A program made the translations under genes and the position numbers. Positions 33,588 to 42,992 of a stretch of DNA of 64,000 nt are shown here, one piece after another (position 1 is the stretch's first letter; every line of letters begins with the position of its first letter). The stretch spans positions 18,294 to 82,293 of the forward strand of contig DASUTC010000264.1 of assembly GCA_036374795.1 (NCBI GenBank), written 5' to 3'. The notes under the pieces were generated by a model, which searched no databases, was not told where the DNA came from, and saw nothing but the letters and a program-made list of their open reading frames with translations. Origin of the DNA: Herpetosiphonaceae bacterium. Its GTDB lineage: Bacteria > Chloroflexota > Chloroflexia > Chloroflexales > Kallotenuaceae.

Positions 33588-35861
33588 CTACGATCCCGCG
33601 CAGTTGAGCATCAGATCGACCGCCTCCGGCGTAGGTGTCACCACACGCTCGAAGATCCGCACATGTGGATGATCGTACCTGCGCAGCGCGGGATTGACCC
33701 AGCTATCATCCATGATCCACGGGCCGATGCGCGGCTGTGCGTCGAAGCCAGCGCGCGGCATGAAGCCGAGCCGCCCGCCGAAGAGCGCCTGGTAGTAGCA
33801 GGCCGCGACCGGATCGGCGGCGATGCGCTGCTCAAGGCCAAGATCGCCGCGATCGACCGCCAGCACCAGATAGTCGGCACGGGCCAGCGCCTCGACGTAG
33901 CGCGCGCGCGCCTGCGGATCAGCCCCAGTCATCGACGCGGGCAGCGCCGTCGTCGTGTAGAGATGAGCAGCGCCAATCGGTAAGCGCTCGGCTACAGAGG
34001 CATCGTGAAGCACCTGCTTGCCTGCGGGCGCATGCGCGATCAGCCAGCGGCTCGCGGCAATGCGCGGATCGGGCACGCGATAGACATTGATCAAGCCGAG
34101 CGATGTCGCCAGCACCAGGCAGAGGCCGGTGCCTGCCAGCAGGCGGACGGTGCGCTGTCCAAAACGATGCGGCAGACGCTCGCCGAACGATTGCAGCAGC
34201 CAGGCAGCCGTCAGACACAGCAGCGGCACAAGCAGAATCAGGCTCTCGACCGGCTCCGGGCTGCGCACGCCGACCGCGAAGTAGACGCCCAGGCTCCACA
34301 GCAGCGGCAGCCAGACGCGATAGCGCCGCTCGTGCAGGCTTTGCACCAGGCCAACGCCCCAGCCGACGACGCTCAACTGCATCAGCAGCGGGCCGAGGCT
34401 CCACAGCAGAACGTTGAAGAGCGCGTGGGCGTAGGCCTCGATCGCCGAAGGTAGCTGCCGACCGATCGCGGCCTTTGCATCGTCCGCAGGCTGCGGCAGC
34501 CCCGCCGATGCCGCAGCCGGTGTTCCAACCTCGCCAAAGGACCAGAGCAGCAGGCTGCCGCAGACGATCGCCAGCGCCGTCGCCGTGCCGAGCGCTGGCA
34601 GGCGGCGGCGCCGCTGGCGCATCACCAGATGCGCGACGATCGGCGCGATCAACAGGATGCCGCCCTGTGGACAGAGCGCCAGCACCGCGCCCGACCACAG
34701 ACCACAGGCGATCGAGTCGCGCAAACGGCCCCAGAGCGCCGCGCTGGTGCTACTCAGCATCAGCAGCGCGACGAGCAGCGTCTCGAATAGGAGCGGCGTT
34801 GCAACATGGCTTTGCTGCACCAGCACGGGCGCGAACGCGACGTAGGCCACCGCCAGCAGCACCCAGCGCGGTCGCAGCAGTTGGCGGCCCAGGCGATAGA
34901 CCACCACGATCAGCGCGCTGCCAAGCAGCATTGACCAGACGCGGCCCAGCAGCACCAGGCCCCAGGCATCGGCCCAGCCCGCGTTGCCGCTCACGCGCGC
35001 CGCCCGCTGCGCCGTCCACTCGATCATCCGATACAATGGCTCGGACGCGCTGCCCTGGACCAGCGCCTGCTCGTCGGGATGGAACAGGTAGCCGCTGCCC
35101 CAGCCAAGCGCATAGCCGCGCAGCGCAGTGCCGGCCAGGAGCAGCAGCACCAGCGTCGGATGCTGGCGCGCGCTCGGCAGCAGCCCGAGCCCGGCGATCG
35201 TCAGCGCGACGAGCGGCCCGAACAGCAGCAGCGCCGGAAGATCGTCTGAGGGCAGCGCCAGGTAGAGGCTCAGCAGCAGGATGCTCGGCACCAGCGCCCA
35301 ATCGAACGGCAGGCGGCTGGTCAGGATGAGCAGCAGCGCGGGCACGAGTGCCAGCGCCAGCAGATTCGCCAGATCCAGCAGCGGCGGCCATCCGCCACGC
35401 CCGACGACCACGAGCCGATCGACGGCCAGGCCGCGCTCTGGCTGCCACGCGACAGCCGGTGTGGTTTGCAGGCGCAGCTCGACGCTGCCGCTGGTCGATG
35501 GCGGCGTCAACAGATGGTAGGTCCGCAGCTCAGGAGCAGTTGTTGCCACAGCCGTCACGCGATCGACGCCCAGCACGAGCGGCTGCGATGCGTCTCCGCG
35601 CAATGTCAGCGCCACCTGCTGCGTTCCGCGCCGGTCGGCAAGTGGCAGCCGCAGACGGGCATCGGGCATCGCCCAGCGCACAACCGCAGCGTCGTCGGCC
35701 TCTGCCGCCCAAAATCCGCTCAGGATCGCGCCCTCGGCCGGATCGCCGAGCTCGTGATATGCCGAACGCGCGGGCAGATAGCGCATCAGCAGCACTGCCA
35801 GGGCAGCGCCGAACACCAGGATGGCTGCGACGATCCGCCGCTTGATCAGCCGATGATCCAT
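33588..35861 (-). CDS. Membrane glycosyltransferase-like protein (GT-C/PMT type)
   Basis: 757 residues, about 13 membrane helices. After an N-terminal helix (RRIVAAILVFGAALAVLLM) comes a roughly 130-residue beta-rich extracytoplasmic domain, then the multi-helix block. GSGYLFHPDEQALVQGSASE carries the acidic pair in the first loop typical of GT39/ArnT-like enzymes that use lipid-linked sugars. The C-terminal about 130 residues are soluble. I start at ATG 35861 (GGAG 6 nt before); a TTG at 35927 would add 22 residues. Donor and acceptor are unknown. Confidence 0.75.
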   Translation of the reverse strand: MDHRLIKRRIVAAILVFGAALAVLLMRYLPARSAYHELGDPAEGAILSGFWAAEADDAAVVRWAMPDARLRLPLADRRGTQQVALTLRGDASQPLVLGVDRVTAVATTAPELRTYHLLTPPSTSGSVELRLQTTPAVAWQPERGLAVDRLVVVGRGGWPPLLDLANLLALALVPALLLILTSRLPFDWALVPSILLLSLYLALPSDDLPALLLFGPLVALTIAGLGLLPSARQHPTLVLLLLAGTALRGYALGWGSGYLFHPDEQALVQGSASEPLYRMIEWTAQRAARVSGNAGWADAWGLVLLGRVWSMLLGSALIVVVYRLGRQLLRPRWVLLAVAYVAFAPVLVQQSHVATPLLFETLLVALLMLSSTSAALWGRLRDSIACGLWSGAVLALCPQGGILLIAPIVAHLVMRQRRRRLPALGTATALAIVCGSLLLWSFGEVGTPAAASAGLPQPADDAKAAIGRQLPSAIEAYAHALFNVLLWSLGPLLMQLSVVGWGVGLVQSLHERRYRVWLPLLWSLGVYFAVGVRSPEPVESLILLVPLLCLTAAWLLQSFGERLPHRFGQRTVRLLAGTGLCLVLATSLGLINVYRVPDPRIAASRWLIAHAPAGKQVLHDASVAERLPIGAAHLYTTTALPASMTGADPQARARYVEALARADYLVLAVDRGDLGLEQRIAADPVAACYYQALFGGRLGFMPRAGFDAQPRIGPWIMDDSWVNPALRRYDHPHVRIFERVVTPTPEAVDLMLNCAGS

Positions 35862-36092
35862 AGCCTGCTCCATCAAACGATCCGCCTCACGCAGAGCGGC
35901 AGATCCAAGCCTTGCTCTCTTCGCCAATGCCTGCTAACTGTCCACAGCCAGTGGGTAAGCCATCCGTTCGCGCTGTCGCCGAACACACGTAGGAAGCATC
36001 TGCCGCGCTTCATGCAAAACTGATGCCACCTTTGGTAAGATTGAGCCTTCAATATTGAACAAGCTTACTCGGATCGAAGCGATGGTTGCAGC

Positions 36093-37052
36093 ATGACGAC
36101 AGCACGGCCCAAGATCGAGCAGATCATCGACGATTCCCAGGCAGGAGCGCGGCTGGACTGGATCGTCGCGGAGCGCGCGGCGCTGACGCTGACGGCGGCG
36201 CACGAGCTGATCGAGCGCGGCGCGGTGTGGATCGACCGGCACCGGGTGCAGCAGCCGGATCTGCTGGTGGAGCGCGGCACGCAGCTTGTGATTCATTTTC
36301 CACCCGGCGGCGTGTACGACACGCTCACGATCACGCCTGAGGACATCGTATGGGAGGATCGCTGGCTGCTGGCGATCAATAAGCGGCCCGGCTGGCACGC
36401 GAACTACACGCCCTGGGATGTGTACGGCACGCTGCCGTATGCACTGGCGGCGTTTGTGAGCGCCCGCGATGAGCAGAGCGTGCCGCTGCATCTGGCGCAC
36501 CAGCTTGACCGCGACACGTCGGGCGTGCTGCTGGTGAGCAAAGATCCGGCGATCAACCCGGCCTTACAGCAGCTTTTTCTGACCGGCGGCATGCACAAAA
36601 CCTACCTGGCGCTGGCTACCGGCAGGATCGATGCGCAGACGTTCGAGGCCAGCACCGGCCACGGACGCGGCAAGAGCGGCCTGTTTCGCGTCTACCCGCT
36701 CGCCGATGTCGGGCTGAAGCTGCCGTACGGCTCGCAGCGCGTGCGCCTGATGCACACCCGCTTTGAGGTCATCGCCCGCGCCGATGCGGCCACGCTGGTG
36801 CGCGCGCTGCCGATCACCGGGCGAACGCATCAGATTCGGCTCCACCTGGCCCACCTGGGCTATCCGATCGTCGGCGATACGCGCTACGGCGGCGCGACGA
36901 CCATCGAGGATCTCGCGATCCCGCACCATCTGCTGCACGCCGCGCAGCTTGGCTTTTGCCATCCCGTCACCAGAGCGCCGATCGAGCTGCGCGCGCCGCT
37001 GCCGCCCGCCTGGACCGCCGCGCTGGCACGGCTGGGCGTGCCAGCGCCTTAG
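36093..37052 (+). CDS. RluA-family pseudouridine synthase
   Basis: 319 residues. An S4-like N-terminal part (GARLDWIVAERAALTLTAAH) precedes the catalytic domain with HLAHQLDRDTSGVLLVSKDP, whose Asp in HQLDRDTSG is the nucleophile, and PITGRTHQIRLHLAHLGYPI. It isomerises uridine in rRNA or tRNA. The sub-family target cannot be read from sequence alone. Ribosome site is weak. Convergent with the FHA gene. Confidence 0.9.
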   Translation: MTTARPKIEQIIDDSQAGARLDWIVAERAALTLTAAHELIERGAVWIDRHRVQQPDLLVERGTQLVIHFPPGGVYDTLTITPEDIVWEDRWLLAINKRPGWHANYTPWDVYGTLPYALAAFVSARDEQSVPLHLAHQLDRDTSGVLLVSKDPAINPALQQLFLTGGMHKTYLALATGRIDAQTFEASTGHGRGKSGLFRVYPLADVGLKLPYGSQRVRLMHTRFEVIARADAATLVRALPITGRTHQIRLHLAHLGYPIVGDTRYGGATTIEDLAIPHHLLHAAQLGFCHPVTRAPIELRAPLPPAWTAALARLGVPAP

Positions 37053-37055
37053 CCG

Positions 37056-37087
37056 AAAACACCGGCCTGCCATCCGACAAGCCGGTG
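37056..37087 (-). terminator. Terminator of the FHA gene
   Basis: CACCGGC (37087-37081, minus) pairs with GCCGGTG (37066-37060) over a 14-nt loop, then TTTTCGG. Lies between convergent genes. Confidence 0.7.
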
Positions 37088-37104
37088 CTCGTGAGACGAA
37101 ACGG

Positions 37105-38439
37105 TTAGCCGATGCGGAAGTCGACTTCCAGCCGTCCGAACTGAACGCGCGCGCCGTCGTGGAGCGGCGTCGGCGTATCGGGCGCGATCCGGTTGCCGTC
37201 CACGCGGGTGTAGTTCGTGCTGTCCAGGTCCGTCAATAGCCACTGCCCGTTCTGCTCGCGCAGGAGCGCATGGCGGCGGCTGACACCGCCAGCCTCGCCG
37301 CCGTGAGGCGTTAGATCCACATCGGGATGAATCCCGCTGATGGGATCGTCGCGTCCGATCACGATCTCCTTGCCGGTAGTCGGCAGGCTAAGCACGCCGC
37401 CATCGCGGGTGACGAAGCGCGGGCCGCTCGCCTGAGGCTGTGCGGCGCTCGGCGGTAGCTGGTTGGTGCCGCCCATGGCCGGGGCAACCGGCTGACTCGG
37501 CGCTGGCTGGCTCGGCGCCGCAGCCTGAGCGGATACCGGCGCGGGCGCTTCCGGTTGCTGCGGCTGTGCTACGGGCTGCTCGGCGGGCTGCTCGACGGGC
37601 GCGGCAGCCTGAAGCTGTGGCGCTTCCGGCGCGACAGGAACGACAGGCGCGCTGCCGGTCAGCGCTTGCAGATCGGACTCGGCCTGGGCCAGGATTTTGC
37701 GCGCCTCTTCCAGCCCTTGCAGGATCGCCGGGGGCGTCGCCGCCCCAAAGTTCGCCTGCATCTGCTCAAGCTGCCCGATCAACTGGCGCTGCGTCCGAAT
37801 CACCTCTTCCAGGCGCTGGCGCTCGGCGCTGGCATCCGGCGCTGCGGGAGCGACAGGCGCTTCCGGCGCGGCGGGCACTGCGGCGGCATCGGCGGTTGTG
37901 CCAGCCTCCGGCGCTGCTGCCTCGACCGGCGCGGGCAGCACGATTGCCTCTGCGGGAGCGGCGGCGAGATCGGGCGCTTCGGGCGCTGTAAGCTCCGGCT
38001 GATCGACAGGAGCGTCGGACGGCCCGCCCTCGGCTGCGGCTGGCGCGTCGCCTTCCGTGATCTTCGCGCCGCAGTTATCGCAAAAGCGATTCTCGGCATC
38101 GTTCTCGGTGCCACACTGCGGGCACGCGATCGTCGCGGCGCTGGCGGTCGCGCCGGATGTACTCGCCGCTTCGACCGGCGCGCTGGTGGCCGCAGTTTCT
38201 TCTGTAGCAGCAGGCAGCGGCGGCGGTAGAGCCGCGCCACAATTATCGCAGAACGCCGTGCCCGGAACATTCTCCTGCCCGCAGATGGGACAAGTGCTGC
38301 TGGTCGCGCCGGAAGACGGGGCGGCCTGCGCTGCCGAGGGCGCGGCGCTCGCCTGCGATTCTTGCAGCGGCTCGCCGCACTGCTCACAGAAGCGATTTCC
38401 CTCATCGTTGACATGGCCGTTCGGACAGATAAGGGCCAT
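37105..38439 (-). CDS. FHA-domain protein with three N-terminal zinc ribbons
   Basis: 444 residues. Three zinc ribbons open the protein: C5/H9/C18/C21, C50/C53/C64/C67 and C106/C109/C120/C123. A 220-residue Ala/Pro/Gln-rich low-complexity linker follows, with one helical segment (QRLEEVIRTQRQLIGQLEQM). The C-terminal FHA domain (about 345-443) has VIGRDD, GGVSRRHALL and TDLDSTNYTRVDGNRI, so phospho-Thr binding looks intact. AGGAGG precedes the ATG. The PP2C phosphatase gene lies just upstream on the same strand, pointing to Ser/Thr phospho-signalling; no kinase gene is in the window. Confidence 0.9.
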   Translation of the reverse strand: MALICPNGHVNDEGNRFCEQCGEPLQESQASAAPSAAQAAPSSGATSSTCPICGQENVPGTAFCDNCGAALPPPLPAATEETAATSAPVEAASTSGATASAATIACPQCGTENDAENRFCDNCGAKITEGDAPAAAEGGPSDAPVDQPELTAPEAPDLAAAPAEAIVLPAPVEAAAPEAGTTADAAAVPAAPEAPVAPAAPDASAERQRLEEVIRTQRQLIGQLEQMQANFGAATPPAILQGLEEARKILAQAESDLQALTGSAPVVPVAPEAPQLQAAAPVEQPAEQPVAQPQQPEAPAPVSAQAAAPSQPAPSQPVAPAMGGTNQLPPSAAQPQASGPRFVTRDGGVLSLPTTGKEIVIGRDDPISGIHPDVDLTPHGGEAGGVSRRHALLREQNGQWLLTDLDSTNYTRVDGNRIAPDTPTPLHDGARVQFGRLEVDFRIG

Positions 38440-38676
38440 TTGATCCTCCTTAAGGCTCCACTGAATGCCGCATTGTATTGCTATAAACTATGCGCATAAT
38501 AGCATAGCGCGTCAATCGACCACGCACTATGACGCAAGAATCGGGCACCGGGTTGCGCAGACGGAGGAGCGGCGGCAGAGCCAACTCGCGCGAGGTGCCA
38601 GCGCTGCCAATCGCATAGGCACATGGAGCGGGATGGGCTGGACGAAGATGCACATGAGGAAGTTGGAGCGGATGCG

Positions 38677-39513
38677 CTAGACCTCAAGCCTGGTCGGCGG
38701 CTGTGTGGAGACGAGCGGCTGATGACGATCGGCGGCGATGATCACCACCGTAACATTGTCGCGACCGCCGCGCTGGTTTGCCAGCTCGACCAGGCGATCG
38801 CATGCCGCCTGCGGCGTGGGCGCGTCCGAGATCGTGCGGGCCACCTCGTAATCGGCGACATGCAGCGGCAGGCCATCCGAGCAGAGCACCAGACGCTCGC
38901 CCGTGCGCAGGTTACGCGCCGTCAGCTCAGGCTCGATCTGCGGCTCCTGTCCCAGGGTGCGGGCAAGCTGGTGCCGCTGTGGATGCGTCGTCGCATCGGC
39001 GTGTGAGATCGCGCCCCGCCCGATCAGCTCGGCCACAACTGTATGATCGGCGGTAAGCTGGATAATATGCGGCTTGCGCGCAGCGGGACGGACCATATAC
39101 GCGCGGCAATCGCCGATATGCGCGATGCGCACCCGCCGCTCGTACAGCGCGCTGAGCAGTAAGGTCGTACCCATGCCGTTGAACTGCCGCCGCGTGTGCG
39201 AGCGCGCGTGGACCGCGTTGTTTGCGGTATGCAGCGCGTGGCAGAGCGCCTCTTGCCACTGGCCCTCGGAGCTGGGGACGATCTCTTGCAGCCGCGCCGC
39301 CAGCGTTTGCACCGCAGTGCCCACCGCCAGATGGCTGGCCTCGGCTCCGGCCTGAGCGCCCCCCATCCCGTCGGCGACGGCGGCGATCACGACCCGCCGC
39401 TTGTTGGGCAGCGTCATCTCGTGAACGACGCTGGTATCTTCGTTGAACCGGCGCTGCATGCCGATGTCACTGCGCTGTGCGTAGCTGATGGACAGGGGTA
39501 TATGTTGAGCCAT
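38677..39513 (-). CDS. PP2C-type protein serine/threonine phosphatase
   Basis: 278 residues, cytoplasmic. Metal-site motifs: RRFNEDTSVV, AAVADGMGGAQAGAEAS, GMGTTLLLSALYERRVRIAH, then HIGDCRAYM, VLCSDGL and GGRDNVTVVII. All Asp needed for the two-metal site are present. It removes phosphate from Ser/Thr proteins and usually opposes Hanks-type kinases. The ATG has no strong ribosome site. The FHA gene follows after 237 nt, which include a possible TACAAT box for that gene, so the two may be transcribed together or separately. Confidence 0.92.
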   Translation of the reverse strand: MAQHIPLSISYAQRSDIGMQRRFNEDTSVVHEMTLPNKRRVVIAAVADGMGGAQAGAEASHLAVGTAVQTLAARLQEIVPSSEGQWQEALCHALHTANNAVHARSHTRRQFNGMGTTLLLSALYERRVRIAHIGDCRAYMVRPAARKPHIIQLTADHTVVAELIGRGAISHADATTHPQRHQLARTLGQEPQIEPELTARNLRTGERLVLCSDGLPLHVADYEVARTISDAPTPQAACDRLVELANQRGGRDNVTVVIIAADRHQPLVSTQPPTRLEV

Positions 39514-39731
39514 AACACTTCAAACGTAGCTATGTCTTATGTCGACGGTAGCTGATTATAGCACCTGCAATTTCTGTTCCGGCTCAGAAACGAATGATGT
39601 GTAACTGACGGAACCACACGCCTTATCTTATGCCATCTTGACACTTTTTTGACATCATCCGCAGGGCCGCGCGGCGGCAGCGCCGGATCGAACGGTGGTA
39701 CTATACCAGACCTGAGCGGAAGGATAGAGCG

Positions 39732-40094
39732 GTGTCAAGCAAGCGAGCAATGCGGCAGTTCGACGAAACACCCCGGCCCGGCGGGCTCTACGAGCGGATC
39801 TATGCCTGCGTCGGGCAGGTGCCGCCCGGCTCCGTCACAACCTACGGCACCGTTGGCCGGATCGTCGGGTGTCAGGCGCGGGTGGTCGGCTATGCGCTGC
39901 ATGTTTTGAGTTCGGCGGAGCGGCCCGATGTGCCCTGGCAGCGGGTGATCAACGCGCGCGGCGGCATCTCGACACATGGCAACGAGCAGCGGCGCTTGCT
40001 CGAATTGGAGGGCGTTGCCTTCGACGCCGATGGATGCGTCGATCTGGAGCGCTTTGGCTGGCACTTCGCGCCGGACGATCTGAGCGAGGCGTAA
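39732..40094 (+). CDS. Alkyltransferase-like (ATL) DNA-repair protein
   Basis: 120 residues from GTG 39732, 8 nt after AAGGA. It matches the DNA-binding domain of O6-alkylguanine transferases: GQVPPGSVTTYGTVGRIVGC and RVVGYALHVL. At the active site, where MGMT has PCHRV, this protein has PWQRV, so the acceptor Cys is replaced by Trp. This is the signature of ATL proteins, which bind O6-alkylguanine and hand it to nucleotide excision repair instead of reversing it. Length fits ATLs. Confidence 0.92.
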   Translation: MSSKRAMRQFDETPRPGGLYERIYACVGQVPPGSVTTYGTVGRIVGCQARVVGYALHVLSSAERPDVPWQRVINARGGISTHGNEQRRLLELEGVAFDADGCVDLERFGWHFAPDDLSEA

Positions 40095-40124
40095 GGGAAC
40101 GGACGCGATCGAGCGTGCGCGGCG

Positions 40125-41579
40125 CTACCAGCCAAGCATCTGCTCGGCGCGTCTGCGCCACTCGCTGGCAGGCGCGAGGTCGGCGGCGGCGATCAGATGC
40201 GCGCGACCGGCATCCTTTTCGCGATTCTCCCAGAGGGCAGCGCCCCGAAAGAAGTGCAGCGCGGGATCGTTCGGCGCGAGCGCAAGGCCGCGCTGTGCGG
40301 CCTCGGCAGCCTGCGGATACGAGCGGCAGTGGTAGAGCGTGCTCGCCAGGAGTTGCCAGGCGTAGGGCTCGTTGGCCGCGATCGTCGTCGCCTGACGCGC
40401 GGCAGTGACACCGGCATCGCACACGTTGTAGGTCAGGCTGAGATGCTGCTCCGCCAGAGCCAGCGCGTAGCGTCCGCGCACATCGGGACGGGCAATATCG
40501 CGGGCACGGCGGCGCTCGGCAACTGCTCGCGCATACTCGCGGCGGGCAACGAGCAGATCGGAGCGCACCAGCACAATCGCGGGATCGAGGGGGTTGCGCG
40601 CCTCGGCGGCATCCAGCGCGGCAGCGGCGGCGTCCAGCTCACCGGCATCGATCGCCACCGTCGCGAAAAGCGTCGCGATCGACGGCTCCTGCGGATAGCG
40701 CGCCACCAGCTCGCGCAGATGGCTGGTCGCGGCGGAGGTCTGGCCCAATTGCCAGCGGGCATAGGCGGCGTGCGCCTCGGCAAGCGGACGAGCGGGCGAG
40801 TCGAGCGGCACCTGCTCGAAAGCCGCCAGCGCGAGACGCGGCAGGTCCAGATCCAAAAGCTGCTGGCCGAGCAACTGAGCATGCTGCTCGCGCGGCAGAG
40901 CGAGGATCGCGCCAAGCTGCCGCGACTGTCGCACCATCTCCGCCGATGAGAGCGGCAGCAGCGGGCGCGATTCCGGGCGCGGCTCAGGCAGAGCGGCGGG
41001 AATTGCCTCCAGGTGATGGAGCGACTCGGCTGGCTGATCCAGCGCCAGCGCCAGCGCCAGACGCAGCCGCACCAGGCTTAGCCACGGCTCGTCGAGCGGA
41101 GCGGCAAGCGCGGGCGCGTAGCGCTCGATCGCGGTGGAGCGCTCTCCGGCGTGGAGCGCGTGCTCGGCGTGCAGCACCGTGGTGAGCGCCTGGTACGGCG
41201 AGCGCGGATCGACGGAGGACCACTCGGCCTGGGCGCGCGCCAGATCGTCGCGGAGCGCGGCGCACTGACCGGCGATCAGATGCGCCTGGGCGGCCTCGTC
41301 GCGGCGGATTGGCTTGCGCAGCGCGGCGGCAACCTGCACCTGGGCGTGGGGACAGTCGCCACGCAGCAACAAGATCGAGGCAAGGCGCACCTCGACCAGC
41401 GCGGGGGCGGACTCGGACGCCTGGATCGTCTGGTAGCGGCGCAGGGCCTCGGCGCTCCGTCCGGCGTGCCAGAGGCGCTCAACGGCGCGCAGCTCGGTCT
41501 GCTGCGGTTCGGGACGCAGCACCACGAAGCTCACGGCGGCGATCAGCAGCAGCGCGGGCACGTGCAGTAGTCTTAGCAT
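40125..41579 (-). CDS. Membrane-anchored TPR protein
   Basis: 484 residues. One N-terminal helix (LLHVPALLLIAAVSFVVL) anchors or exports it; the rest is tetratricopeptide-like helix pairs (AVERLWHAGRSAEALRRYQT; QAAEAAQRGLALAPNDPALH near the end). TPRs mediate protein contacts. No enzymatic domain. Convergent with the ATL gene, separated by 30 nt. Unknown partner. Confidence 0.8.
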   Translation of the reverse strand: MLRLLHVPALLLIAAVSFVVLRPEPQQTELRAVERLWHAGRSAEALRRYQTIQASESAPALVEVRLASILLLRGDCPHAQVQVAAALRKPIRRDEAAQAHLIAGQCAALRDDLARAQAEWSSVDPRSPYQALTTVLHAEHALHAGERSTAIERYAPALAAPLDEPWLSLVRLRLALALALDQPAESLHHLEAIPAALPEPRPESRPLLPLSSAEMVRQSRQLGAILALPREQHAQLLGQQLLDLDLPRLALAAFEQVPLDSPARPLAEAHAAYARWQLGQTSAATSHLRELVARYPQEPSIATLFATVAIDAGELDAAAAALDAAEARNPLDPAIVLVRSDLLVARREYARAVAERRRARDIARPDVRGRYALALAEQHLSLTYNVCDAGVTAARQATTIAANEPYAWQLLASTLYHCRSYPQAAEAAQRGLALAPNDPALHFFRGAALWENREKDAGRAHLIAAADLAPASEWRRRAEQMLGW

Positions 41580-41690
41580 AGCGGCAGATCGCTCTCTGGA
41601 TCACACAACATACACGGCACTGTACCGGCTTTGTGCGCAGCCAGAAAGCCGCCGATTGCCCACCCAATCCTGATGTTGAGCAGCCATCTG

Positions 41691-42302
41691 TCAGCGATCG
41701 GGTAGTCCTGCGGCGGGCGGCAGCGCCTCGATCAGCCGGATCAGTCCAGAGATATGGCGCTCATGGCGCATCAGCCGCCAGCCATGCTGTGTGAGCAGCG
41801 CGGGAGTGTCGCGATTGGGATGGCAGCCGCCCGCGATCGTCGACCAGAGCGGCGTGATCGCGTTCAGCAGCGCGTCGGGCAGCGGGCGGTTAGTGCGGGT
41901 ATGCTCAAGCTGCACCAGATGACCGCCGGGCCGCAGCACCCGCGCAACTTCGCGCAATGCCAGGGCCGGATCGGGGATCGAGCAAAAGACCAGCGCCGAG
42001 GTCACATAGTCGAAGCTGGCGTCGGGAAACGGGAGCCGCTGCGCATCGCCAAGCAGCACCCGCGCATCGCGGCTGCGGGCGCGCACATGAGCCCGCCGCG
42101 CCAGCGGCAGCTCGACATCGATGCCGGTCACGCGCGCCGCAGGATCGTACGCCCGCAGATTCAGCCCGGTCCCGACGCCCAGCTCCAGTATGTCGCCCGT
42201 GAGCGCGCCGAACAACTGCCGCCGCCAGTGGCCCAGCAAGCCTTGCTCGAACGGCTCGACGATTCGATCGTAGAGTGCCGGATGTTGCTCAACGCCACGC
42301 AT
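41691..42302 (-). CDS. Class I SAM-dependent methyltransferase
   Basis: 203 residues, UbiE/Methyltransf_11 type. Motif I LELGVGTGLNLRAYD binds SAM; IDVEL and ALVFCSIPDPALALREVARV with LRPGGHLVQLEHT follow in order. The LEHT and HPNRDT text resembles methyltransferases acting on small lipids or quinones, but the substrate is not identifiable. ATG is 6 nt after GGAGG. Confidence 0.85.
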   Translation of the reverse strand: MRGVEQHPALYDRIVEPFEQGLLGHWRRQLFGALTGDILELGVGTGLNLRAYDPAARVTGIDVELPLARRAHVRARSRDARVLLGDAQRLPFPDASFDYVTSALVFCSIPDPALALREVARVLRPGGHLVQLEHTRTNRPLPDALLNAITPLWSTIAGGCHPNRDTPALLTQHGWRLMRHERHISGLIRLIEALPPAAGLPDR

Positions 42303-42313
42303 GCCGCTCCTCC

Positions 42314-42436
42314 GTTTTCGATTTCCAAGTTCCAGGTTCAGCTCCTCACTCCCAGCTCTTTCCCCGAACCTCGACAGGCTTCTGCCTCAGTTGCGATAGG
42401 AGCGGGGGAGGAACCGTTGGGGGACACCCCCAACCT
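42314..42436. repeat. Repeat tract (reverse) and GGGGG palindrome
   Basis: TTTCCAAGTTCCAGGTTC (reverse-strand GAACTTG units, 42328-42345) then GTTGGGGG (42418-42425)/CCCCCAAC (42429-42436), followed by CCTGACGGCACG. It resembles the element at 14269-14302. Confidence 0.65.
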
Positions 42437-42445
42437 GACGGCACG

Positions 42446-42835
42446 TTACCCCTGCACCGTATGGCCTGCCATCACTAGCACCGCAATCGCGCGCTCCGTG
42501 GCCGCCGCTTTGACCAGCAGATAATCGGTGTCGAACGTGGATACCGCGAAGATGCTGATACCCGCCTGGGCCAGCGGCAGCACCAGCGCGGCCAGAACGC
42601 CGGTCAGGGCGAAGTCCAGCGGCCCTGCCACTTTGAGGCAGCGCCAATCGCGCTCGCATGTCGTGCCGTCCGGCACAACCTCCTGCGCACAGACGATCGA
42701 TAGCTCGTCGGGCGTGCGCGTGATCGAGAAGAAGTGCGATTGCAGCGCCCAATCCGGCAGCGGCGCATCGTGTGCCAGGCGGCAGACGGCCAGTGTGTGG
42801 TTGTGCAGTGTGAGTGTCAGCTTTGGTGCATTCAT
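42446..42835 (-). CDS. ACT-domain protein
   Basis: 129 residues with two ACT-like halves, similar to small ACT_7/CASTOR-like proteins. LTLTLHNHTLAVCRL opens half one; DFALTGVLAALVLPLAQAGI with FAVSTFDTDYLLVKAA is the characteristic second half of aspartokinase-type ACT domains. Such proteins bind amino acids and may regulate partner enzymes. GGATGAG lies before the ATG. The 3' flank holds a repeat element. Confidence 0.85.
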   Translation of the reverse strand: MNAPKLTLTLHNHTLAVCRLAHDAPLPDWALQSHFFSITRTPDELSIVCAQEVVPDGTTCERDWRCLKVAGPLDFALTGVLAALVLPLAQAGISIFAVSTFDTDYLLVKAAATERAIAVLVMAGHTVQG

Positions 42836-42910
42836 ACGCTCATCCTGATGCAGAGTCTAACAACTATCTTCGGAAAGCAGCACATCAGAATTCCGCATCA
42901 GAAAGGGGAT

Positions 42911-42992
42911 GTTTGGGGACGCCCCCGCTGGGATACCATGCCAGGTGCCCTCGTGGCATGGTATCCGGTATGGCATACAGCCTGACGGTACG
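42911..42992. repeat. Composite palindromic element
   Basis: TTTGGGGACGCCCCC (42912-42926), then a perfect 13-bp stem GGATACCATGCCA (42931-42943)/TGGCATGGTATCC (42954-42966), a GGTATGGCATAC copy and CCTGACGGTACG. It ends at the stop of the nucleotidyltransferase gene and may also stop that transcript. Confidence 0.75.
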
